Source of the DNA: Actinomycetota bacterium
Lineage (GTDB): Bacteria; Actinomycetota; Actinomycetes; Nanopelagicales; Nanopelagicaceae
DNA: 11,388 nucleotides
Assembly: GCA_009924725.1 (NCBI GenBank)
Contig: RFRA01000019.1
Location: 1-11,388, forward strand
Direction: 5' to 3'
Part shown: positions 1 through 6,676 of the stretch, piece after piece
Layout: each line of letters opens with the position of its first letter
Numbering within the stretch: the stretch's first letter is position 1
Made by a program: the position numbers and the translations under genes
The notes under the pieces: model-generated
Database searches by the model: none
What the model was told of the DNA's origin: nothing
The model's input: the letters and a program-made list of their open reading frames with translations, nothing else

Positions 1-23
1 GGTAAGATTGCCGCATAATCTAT

Positions 24-29
24 GGAGGT
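24..29 (+). promoter_or_regulatory. Ribosome binding site for the coiled-coil protein gene
   Basis: GGAGGT lies 4 bases before the ATG at 34 and overlaps the alternative in-frame ATG at 22. It therefore decides the start in favour of 34. Confidence 0.75.
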
Positions 30-33
30 CAAT

Positions 34-960
34 ATGTTACGTAAGGTTTCTACTCTCTCTATTGCTGGGGCACTCATCGCTGGGGTTTTGGTTTCCACCC
101 CTGCTTATGCAGCAGTTAGTAATGGTTCGACCTGTACCGTAGTTAATAAGACCACCAAAGTAAGCGGCTTTACCTACAGATGCGTAACCGCAGTTAAATC
201 CACTGTGACACTTGATGGCACCAAAACAACAATATTCTTACCGGCACCAGCAAATACTAAAAATGCCAAGAGGTATTACTTGGCTACCGACTGCATTACC
301 GAGACAGCGTCTTACACAAAGTCTGCAAAAGAACTCGTAACGCTTGAAACGAGTACTGCTGCAGCACTTATTGAAATTGATGCTCAGATCGCGGCGCAAA
401 ATACCGCTAGTGCAAGTGTTCAGACCCAGATTGATGCATTGACCAAAGAAAATGCTGACATTGCGATCAAAATTAAAGAACAAACTGATTTGATTCCGGT
501 TGCTCAAAAGGAAGTTGCCGACTTAACTGTCAAGATCGCCGCTGTTACTAAGCAAATCGATGATTTCACAGTAATTTTAAACGACTCAAAAGCAAAGCTG
601 GCAACGCTTAAGGCCGATAAAGTAAATGCTGCAAAAAATGCGGCAACTATTTCGAAGTTGGCGACTGCAATTAGTGGGCTTTCAACCTCGATTACCTCAC
701 TTAAGACTTCGAATTCAACTTCAAAAATTCAGATGCAATCGGTAAATGGTTCAATCAGTAAGTACAACTCATCAATTATGCAATTAAAGAGCACAGTCGC
801 TAAGAACTTGGCATCGATTGAAAGTGCAAAGAAGATCAGCTCAAATATTGCAACTCTTAACAAGACTAAAGAGCTGACCACTGGTCAGTTAAAGCAGGCA
901 AAAGATGCACTTACCCAAACTATGAATTCACGTAACCTACTTTGTAGCGCAGGTTTATAA
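34..960 (+). CDS. Secreted coiled-coil protein with a short N-terminal Cys module
   Basis: I do not recognise this as a named family. The product is 308 aa from the ATG at 34. That start is preferred over the in-frame ATG at 22 because GGAGGT (24-29) sits just upstream of it, and because it gives a clean signal peptide: MLRK, a hydrophobic stretch, then TPAYA-A, with cleavage near residue 27. Mature residues about 30-70 hold a small module with two Cys in a C-x(17)-C arrangement (GSTC ... YRC). From about residue 100 to 295 the protein is nearly all Ala, Ser, Thr, Lys, Ile and Leu in long heptad-like runs, as in coiled-coil parts of cell-wall hydrolase regulators or surface proteins. No NlpC/P60, LysM, sortase or peptidase motif is seen. 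Further Cys occur in LATDC and near the C-terminus (LLCSAGL). It probably acts outside the membrane in the cell envelope; the function is unknown. The gene appears to be a single unit ended by the terminator at 971-1016. Confidence 0.8.
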   Translation: MLRKVSTLSIAGALIAGVLVSTPAYAAVSNGSTCTVVNKTTKVSGFTYRCVTAVKSTVTLDGTKTTIFLPAPANTKNAKRYYLATDCITETASYTKSAKELVTLETSTAAALIEIDAQIAAQNTASASVQTQIDALTKENADIAIKIKEQTDLIPVAQKEVADLTVKIAAVTKQIDDFTVILNDSKAKLATLKADKVNAAKNAATISKLATAISGLSTSITSLKTSNSTSKIQMQSVNGSISKYNSSIMQLKSTVAKNLASIESAKKISSNIATLNKTKELTTGQLKQAKDALTQTMNSRNLLCSAGL

Positions 961-970
961 GTAATTAATT

Positions 971-1016
971 AAAGGAATAGGGCTGGTCAGGTAACTCTGG
1001 CTAGCCCTATTCTTTT
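971..1016 (+). terminator. Strong intrinsic terminator after the coiled-coil gene
   Basis: The left arm (971-990) pairs with the right arm (997-1016) over 20 positions, three of them G-U, around a 6-base loop (gtaact, 991-996). The core is GAATAGGGCT / AGCCCTATTC. A T-rich run (TTTTCTCTTT) follows, and the stem starts 11 bases after the stop codon. It ends 4 bases before the likely TTG start of the next gene, so that gene must be transcribed from a signal at or inside this hairpin, or by read-through. Confidence 0.9.
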
Positions 1017-1020
1017 CTCT

Positions 1021-2415
1021 TTGCCAAAGTATTTAAGTAATTTAATGGCTGCCTTGAAATTATTTAGAGTCGGTAGCTTTATTCTGGTTTTGACTACATT
1101 TTTCTTTGGCTCAAAGAAAGACCAGCCTGATTTCCTTAGCGATCTACTGCTTTATAACGCTGTACCGCTCTCATTGTTGATTTTGAGCGCTTTTGCCTTG
1201 AAAAGTGAAGACTTGCGTACCCGCATTACTTTTGAATTAGCACTCCTTTTCTGGTTTGCCGGTTCAGTCTTGTCTTCATTAACTGCGGTCTATTTCCTCG
1301 GTCAAAATCTACAAGTTATCTCGGATTTCTTGTATCTACTTTTTTATCCTTTAATATTTATCGCAGTTCCACGCCTAATTCGCGCCAGCATTTCCAGCAC
1401 AATTCTGGAAAATATTGATGCTGCGATTGTTGCCCTTGGTGTCAGCGCCCTTGCTTCGGCTCTACTTATGAAACCAGTTTTACCAAACTATAGTGGCGAC
1501 CAGTTGGCAACTTTTTTTGCCATAGTTTTTCCAGTCGCTGACATTGTGTTAATTGCACTGGTTATTTCACTTAATCCGTTCCACCAATTTATTTGGCGAA
1601 ACTCTATTCTGACATTTGGAATTTTCGCATTTGCTGCTGCTGACTTTATTAATCTTTGGTTAAGCACAAATGGTAATTACAGTTTTGGTAGCTGGACTGA
1701 TTCACTTTGGTTGGTTGCGCTACTACTAATCGTCGAATCACTTTGGCATAAACGTGATGATAGCGACTCTCGATTGCCAACCCACCCAATATTAATTGCG
1801 GTAGCTGTTTTGTTTAGTACGGTACTTTTATCTTTACTAGCTCTAAAACCTGGCTACTTACCTGGATTTATTGTTGGTCCAGCAATTGCAACATTGTTTC
1901 TAGCTTTTGTTCGTATGGTTATTGCGCTTAGACAAGCACAAGATATTGGTGCAGAACGTACTTTGGCTCGTACTGATGAATTAACCGGCTTACCAAATCG
2001 ACGCAAATTCATGGCCGAACTAATTGAATTCTCGAATACCCAAGGCGCTCTCTTATTGCTAGACCTAAATGGGTTCAAGCCAATTAATGATCAATATGGC
2101 CATGAAGTTGGCGATCAGCTATTGCGGGCAGTTTCGCAAAGGTTCCGGCGCTCGCTACCTAGCCATTCCACGCTTGCACGCTTAGGCGGTGACGAGTTTG
2201 GGGCGCTTATTTCTGGTGATTTTGAGAGCACCATGGAGGCAGCTTTAGCTCTTCACGCCAGTGCTAGCTACCCGTTCACAATCGCCGGGGAAACAATCAT
2301 GATTGGCGTCAGTGTTGGTTTTGTAACAAACGATGGAACTCGCGACATGATGCACCGCGCTGATCAAGCGATGTATAAAGCTAAGCGCGAGGATCTTGGG
2401 GTTTGTCAGCTTTAA
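1021..2415 (+). CDS. Membrane-bound diguanylate cyclase (GGDEF domain)
   Basis: It would make the second messenger c-di-GMP from two GTP at the inner face of the membrane. The N-terminal ~300 residues contain about ten hydrophobic segments, in the style of multi-pass sensor regions of actinobacterial GGDEF proteins. The C-terminal ~150 residues are a GGDEF domain: TDELTGLPNRR (about 318-328), the metal-binding DLNGFKPIN segment (D348), the intact signature GGDEF at 389-393, and the closing ADQAMYKAK. The inhibitory RxxD I-site expected upstream of GGDEF is absent (the place reads PSHS), so product feedback through that site is unlikely. No EAL domain follows. The start is uncertain: TTG at 1021 or ATG at 1045, neither with a good ribosome binding site. 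TATTCT (1008-1013) ends 7 bases before the TTG and would suit a leaderless transcript. The 3' end overlaps the convergent photolyase gene by 35 bp. Confidence 0.9.
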   Translation: MPKYLSNLMAALKLFRVGSFILVLTTFFFGSKKDQPDFLSDLLLYNAVPLSLLILSAFALKSEDLRTRITFELALLFWFAGSVLSSLTAVYFLGQNLQVISDFLYLLFYPLIFIAVPRLIRASISSTILENIDAAIVALGVSALASALLMKPVLPNYSGDQLATFFAIVFPVADIVLIALVISLNPFHQFIWRNSILTFGIFAFAAADFINLWLSTNGNYSFGSWTDSLWLVALLLIVESLWHKRDDSDSRLPTHPILIAVAVLFSTVLLSLLALKPGYLPGFIVGPAIATLFLAFVRMVIALRQAQDIGAERTLARTDELTGLPNRRKFMAELIEFSNTQGALLLLDLNGFKPINDQYGHEVGDQLLRAVSQRFRRSLPSHSTLARLGGDEFGALISGDFESTMEAALALHASASYPFTIAGETIMIGVSVGFVTNDGTRDMMHRADQAMYKAKREDLGVCQL

Positions 2416-3760
2416 TTTCAGCAAGCCGTGCAAGGGACTCGATACGTTCAGCAGCATGGTCGACAACTCGCTCTACATAACCATTGCTATAGCCATCTAG
2501 ATAGAGCCAAGGTTCGTGAATTTCGGCGGCTGATAAATGAGAAAGCTCTGGCACGTACTTTCGAATGTAATCACCTTCGGCATCAAAACGTTTACCTTGC
2601 TCAATCGGATTGAAAACTCGATAGTACGGCGAAGCATCAGTGCCACAACCCGCAGTCCATTGCCAGCCGTGTGAGTTTGAAGCAACATCGAAATCAATCA
2701 AATGTTGACTAAAGAATCGAGCACCATGCTGCCATTCCAAATGTAAATCTTTTACTAAGAAGGACGCCACTACCATGCGCGTGCGATTATGCATCCAGCC
2801 AGTTTGTACTAACTGTCGCATTGCTGCATCTACATACGGATAGCCAGTTTTTCCTTCGCACCATGCGTTAAATTTAGAATCGGGTTCGTCATAGCGCATC
2901 TCTTTAAAACGAGGTACGTAATAATCCCAAGTGGTATGTGGGTTGTGATGTAGTACGTCGGCATAAAACTCGCGCCATGCAATCTCTTTGCGGAAAACAT
3001 CGTGTGCTTTGCTTTCGCCTAACTTAGCTAACAAAGTACGTGGGTGAATTTCGCCCCATCGTAAGTGTGCACTTAATCGGCTCGTTCCATCAATGCCAGC
3101 AAAATTACGATTCTCATCATATGAATCAAGATTCTTACTATGGAATTCCTGCCAACGTTCAAGGGCTACCTTCTCGCCAGCTGAAATTTCAAATTCAGAA
3201 TTCCACTCTGGAAAATTCCGATCTCCAGCAAGTGGCTCAGCAGCCTTAATATTCAATGGTTTTGCAGCTGGTGCGCGCCAACCATGTGTGCACCAAGCGC
3301 GATAGAACGGGGTATAAACGCGATATGGGGTTTCATCGCTTTTGCGTACTCGCCCTGGTGCAACTGCATACGGGCTGCCAGTTTGCGTCAGTTCGATTCC
3401 ACTGGCGATAACTTTGGCATCGCGGGCAACTCCGTATGGCGTGTAATCAGCACTTACGTGAACTGAATTGGCGCCATACCTGGACATGACATCCTTAAGA
3501 ACTGAAATCGGTTCACCCGAGATAACTAATAGTTTCTCGCCAAGTGAACGGTCGAGTGATTGCAAACTAGCTGATAGATACGCCCTACGGTTTGATCCTG
3601 AGTTGCTTGCGATTTTTTCATCCATGATAAAAAGTGGCACGATTTCATCGGCTGCTTCAATTGCGGCCAAAAGGGCCGGATGATCAGAGATGCGCAAATC
3701 ACGGCGAAACCAAATGATCGCCCGAGTCTTTACTTTCTCTGCTGCCATGGCATTATTCAA
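2381..3760 (-). CDS. phrB: Deoxyribodipyrimidine photolyase (class I cryptochrome/photolyase family)
   Basis: This enzyme repairs UV-made cyclobutane pyrimidine dimers using light and reduced FAD. The 459-aa length fits the family. The N-terminal antenna domain opens with RAIIWFRRDLRISDHPALL (about 13-31). The C-terminal FAD-binding domain shows MHNRTRMVVASFLVKDLHLEW (from about 323), FDVASNSHGWQWTAGCG (Trp366 and Trp368) and YYRVFNPIEQGKRFD, which match the FAD-binding and Trp electron-transfer regions of E. coli-type photolyases. The start is uncertain: TTG at 3760 (used here), or ATG at 3748, which is four codons further in and likely just as good. Neither has a clear Shine-Dalgarno. The 5' end lies 5-17 bp from the divergent hydrolase start, and the 3' end (TAG) overlaps the diguanylate cyclase gene. 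A family cryptochrome without repair activity cannot be excluded, but the motif pattern favours a photolyase. Confidence 0.95.
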   Translation of the reverse strand: MNNAMAAEKVKTRAIIWFRRDLRISDHPALLAAIEAADEIVPLFIMDEKIASNSGSNRRAYLSASLQSLDRSLGEKLLVISGEPISVLKDVMSRYGANSVHVSADYTPYGVARDAKVIASGIELTQTGSPYAVAPGRVRKSDETPYRVYTPFYRAWCTHGWRAPAAKPLNIKAAEPLAGDRNFPEWNSEFEISAGEKVALERWQEFHSKNLDSYDENRNFAGIDGTSRLSAHLRWGEIHPRTLLAKLGESKAHDVFRKEIAWREFYADVLHHNPHTTWDYYVPRFKEMRYDEPDSKFNAWCEGKTGYPYVDAAMRQLVQTGWMHNRTRMVVASFLVKDLHLEWQHGARFFSQHLIDFDVASNSHGWQWTAGCGTDASPYYRVFNPIEQGKRFDAEGDYIRKYVPELSHLSAAEIHEPWLYLDGYSNGYVERVVDHAAERIESLARLAEIKADKPQDPRA

Positions 3761-3765
3761 CCACT

Positions 3766-4590
3766 ATGGAGTTAATTAAGAGATATCAAGTTCGCGGGGT
3801 TCCTGGCGAGGTCAACCGGGTTGATTTTGCTGGCCGAATAGTGGACTTCTGGATTCCTGGCGGAGCTACACAGCATCTACTAATCGCTCATGATGGCCAA
3901 AATGTCTTCGATGGAAAGACTTCGACTCACCGTCGTAGTACATGGGAGATGGCGCAAAGTGCGATCCGGGTTTGTGAACATTTAGGAATTAATCCACCTG
4001 CCATTATTGCAATCTGGCATAGTGGCAGCGATGCCGACCCGATGGGCCGAGCAAAAGATCTATCACCACAAAGATTCTTTCAAGAAGATGTAGTTGTGAA
4101 TTTAGCTAATGTCGTAAAAACTGATTTGGCTAATTTACGAGGAGATCAATATCTAAATCTGATTTTTGATCAAATCGTGCCCGAAATTCTCAGCGCTTAT
4201 GAACTTGAAATACCTGCAGCGAACCGCGCAGTTATTGGCGCAAGCATGGGCGGTTTATCAACGCTCTACGCTGGAATTCAACGCCCAGAGCAGATGAGTG
4301 CACTACTGGCCCTTTCACCGCACTGGCCAATTGGTGGCAATCGTCTGGTCGAACGTACCGTCGAAGAACTGCCAAAACCTGGCACACATAAAGTTTGGAT
4401 GAGTCGCGGTACGAAAAGCATTGATGCGGAATACAAACCATTCCAAGAATTAGCTGACCGCTTAATGAAAGAAAAGGGTTACCGAATTGGGCAGGACTTT
4501 GTAACTAAGGTTTATGAAAAGACTAGCCATAACGAAAGATCGTGGGCTAGCTATTTAGATCAAGTAATGAAGTTCTGGCTTAGTAACTAA
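3766..4590 (+). CDS. Esterase-D-type alpha/beta hydrolase
   Basis: A 274-aa protein of the putative esterase family (Esterase D / enterochelin esterase-like / IroE fold). Near the N-terminus, LLIAHDGQNVFDGKTS (about 58-73) is the typical DGQN(V/L)F signature of this group. The nucleophile elbow is GASMGG with Ser160, Asp220 (KSIDAEY) is a likely acid, and His255 in SHNERSW completes a plausible Ser-Asp-His triad. No signal peptide is seen, so it is probably cytoplasmic. The substrate cannot be read from the sequence. Relatives act on siderophore esters or acyl sugars, and its place beside an alpha-glucan locus makes a carbohydrate ester possible, but this is only context. The start ATG lacks a Shine-Dalgarno; TATTCA at 3754-3759 ends 6 bases before it and could be a -10 for a leaderless message. 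The stop overlaps the convergent amylase gene by 11 bp. Confidence 0.85.
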   Translation: MELIKRYQVRGVPGEVNRVDFAGRIVDFWIPGGATQHLLIAHDGQNVFDGKTSTHRRSTWEMAQSAIRVCEHLGINPPAIIAIWHSGSDADPMGRAKDLSPQRFFQEDVVVNLANVVKTDLANLRGDQYLNLIFDQIVPEILSAYELEIPAANRAVIGASMGGLSTLYAGIQRPEQMSALLALSPHWPIGGNRLVERTVEELPKPGTHKVWMSRGTKSIDAEYKPFQELADRLMKEKGYRIGQDFVTKVYEKTSHNERSWASYLDQVMKFWLSN

Positions 4591-6676
4591 CTTTGTATTT
4601 GATTATTTTTGAGACTGCGGTTTTGTTTGCCGCATTCTTTACAATTGATGCAAATTCAAGATTAGTACCGCTTGCATAATTACGCGGCTCTAAGAACACG
4701 CGATACAAACCAGCGGCAGCAGTATCACTCTTGACGGTACGACGATCTGCAGTTCCGATGTTCACCCAGCTTTTTCCGGCTTCGCGTACTAGAAAAGTTA
4801 CTTGATTGTATTCATCGCCTTTAACCGTTGAACTTATCTCAAGCAAGTAATCCATTGCAAAATCAGACCGTGGTGCGTTTAGAGTTACGGCCGGCGCTAA
4901 CTTAGCTTTAAATTTGCTGGCTGCTTTGAGAACAACATAACTAGTTGCTCCAACTTTGACTGTTAAGTTTGTACCAGATGCGGATGAAGAGACAACAGAT
5001 CCAAGAATTGGTGTCCACTTTGAACCACTCGTGCTGACGTTAAACTTAATCTCTTGCGCAGTTTCACCAGAGTTAAACACAACTACATACTCTTGACCAT
5101 TTAGATAGCGAGTGGTTGCAAATACTTCGCTGTTGCTAAAGCGAATCTGCTGAGTTCCTGAACGCAAAGCAGGATTAGCTTTAATAATCGCTTGCATCGC
5201 GGTGATCTGATCTTCTAGTGGATTCGCAACATCAAAGGCGCTTCGGGTCCCGATTGAATCTGAACCTATGCGCTTCTCGTTTTGCCAGTATGAAACCAAG
5301 GTGGGGAACATATCCTGGCGGGCAGCTTTATCGCCGCCGCGCCCAGTCATTCCCTTTTCATCACCGTAGTAAAGCGCTGGGCCGCCGCGCAATAAGAAAA
5401 GAAGAGCGTTGGCTAGTTTTGATTTAGCTAGTGCGTCTGCGTCATCACGTGCGGCGTTATCAATAAACATTCCAATTCGACCCATGTCATGGTTGCCTAG
5501 GAAAGTTGTTAAACCGTATGCCGATGTGGTTGCAGTTGTATAAAGATCGTCAGCGTTAAAGAGTTCTACTAGTTTCTCTGCACCACGACCATTTGTAACA
5601 AATGCCGTCACATTGCTTTGGAAAGCGAAATCTAGAATTCCTGGGAAAGCTTGATTGCGCACAAACTGCGCTGTAGTAAGCGGGTTTGAATCATAAACTT
5701 CACCATAAATTGGGAAATCAGTTTTACCGGCAGCTTTGGCAGCTTTTAGAATTGCTGGAATAAAAGCTTGCCAAAATTCCGGGTTCACATGCTTAGCGGT
5801 ATCGATGCGATATCCATCAATCCCAAACTTGGTAATCCAATTACTCCAGACTTCAATCCAACCCTTAACTACCTCTGGCTTTTCGGTAAATACATCGTCA
5901 AGGCCATAGAAATCACCATCGAATACCGATGTGCCAGACCAATTTGAATCGCCTCGATTATGGTAATTAGTAATGTCATTTAAGAAGGCTGGCTTTTTAA
6001 TATTTGCGTTAATCGCATCGACTGAGGGTTTCTTGGCAAAAGAAATGTTTGCGTCTAGTTTTGGGAAGGTATCTTTTCCAGCTACGGCAGTGACATCAAA
6101 AGCTTTGCCGGTTGCGTCTAAATAAGGTGACGCTTTCTGGCTAACGTAGGCATTGTTATCTGAATATTGAATGACATCAGCGGTGTGGTTAACGACGATA
6201 TCAATAATGACTTTCATGCCAATGGCATGAGCTTTAACAACTAACTCTTTAAAGTCATATTCGGTACCAAGGTGTGGGTCGACTGTTGTGAAATCTAAGC
6301 CCCAATAACCGTGATAGGCCGCCGAATTTCCTTGCATCGTCTGCTGCTTTACTGGCGGGGTCACCCAAATCGAAGTAAAACCGAGCTTTTTTAAGCGATC
6401 CAGGCTATTGGTAAGACCTTTAAAGTCACCGCCATGAAAGGAACCATTATCACTTGGATCAAAGCCACTTTCATATGAGTCTGGCTTCTGCCCACCATTG
6501 TCATTTGTCTTATCGCCATTTGCATAACGATCAGTCATAACAAAGTAGGCAGATTCATCGCTTTGCGCACCACGTGCGATATTGGTTGCAAGGGCAGTGA
6601 TGTTTTCGGCCGCCGAACTCCCGGTGAATGAAATTCCCAAAATTGCTACCGAAAGTAGAGCGATTACTTTTTTCAT
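4580..6676 (-). CDS. Secreted GH13 alpha-amylase
   Basis: A 698-aa endo-acting alpha-glucan hydrolase exported from the cell to attack starch, glycogen or maltodextrin. The ATG at 6676 is chosen because it begins a signal peptide (MKKVIALLSVAILGISF, cleavage near SSAA-EN) and overlaps the upstream stop as TAATG; GGGAAG lies about 8 bases upstream. All four GH13 regions are present: DIVVNH, GYRIDTAKH (nucleophile Asp292), YGEVYD (acid/base Glu326) and FLGNHDMGR (Asp397). An early segment GGDFKGL and the GYWGLDFTTVDPHLG stretch are also typical of the family. After the barrel comes a beta-rich domain C (about 500-590) and then roughly 110 residues that look like an extra beta-sandwich of unassigned type. 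There is no lipobox Cys, LPxTG or SLH motif, so the enzyme is probably released. It is translated from the same message as the cytoplasmic GH13 gene just upstream. Confidence 0.93.
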   Translation of the reverse strand: MKKVIALLSVAILGISFTGSSAAENITALATNIARGAQSDESAYFVMTDRYANGDKTNDNGGQKPDSYESGFDPSDNGSFHGGDFKGLTNSLDRLKKLGFTSIWVTPPVKQQTMQGNSAAYHGYWGLDFTTVDPHLGTEYDFKELVVKAHAIGMKVIIDIVVNHTADVIQYSDNNAYVSQKASPYLDATGKAFDVTAVAGKDTFPKLDANISFAKKPSVDAINANIKKPAFLNDITNYHNRGDSNWSGTSVFDGDFYGLDDVFTEKPEVVKGWIEVWSNWITKFGIDGYRIDTAKHVNPEFWQAFIPAILKAAKAAGKTDFPIYGEVYDSNPLTTAQFVRNQAFPGILDFAFQSNVTAFVTNGRGAEKLVELFNADDLYTTATTSAYGLTTFLGNHDMGRIGMFIDNAARDDADALAKSKLANALLFLLRGGPALYYGDEKGMTGRGGDKAARQDMFPTLVSYWQNEKRIGSDSIGTRSAFDVANPLEDQITAMQAIIKANPALRSGTQQIRFSNSEVFATTRYLNGQEYVVVFNSGETAQEIKFNVSTSGSKWTPILGSVVSSSASGTNLTVKVGATSYVVLKAASKFKAKLAPAVTLNAPRSDFAMDYLLEISSTVKGDEYNQVTFLVREAGKSWVNIGTADRRTVKSDTAAAGLYRVFLEPRNYASGTNLEFASIVKNAANKTAVSKIIKYKVSY

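Noticed and set aside
238..507. 89-aa open frame on the minus strand inside the coiled-coil gene
   Set aside because: It lies wholly antisense to a well-supported gene and has no RBS or recognisable motif; it is a shadow of the repetitive codon use.
3040..3683. Several 60-71 aa plus-strand frames opposite the photolyase gene
   Set aside because: All are antisense to strongly conserved photolyase motifs and show no domain-like sequence.
4523..4550. CTAGCC ... GGCTAG inverted repeat as a terminator for the amylase (minus strand)
   Set aside because: The stem is only 6 bp around a 16-base loop, although TCTTTTC follows on the minus strand. It lies in hydrolase coding sequence around the His255 codon, so it is too weak to annotate.
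4616..4634. TGCGG / CCGCA hairpin as a terminator for the hydrolase (plus strand)
   Set aside because: A 5-bp stem with a 9-base loop, followed by only a short T run, inside amylase coding sequence; not distinguishable from chance.
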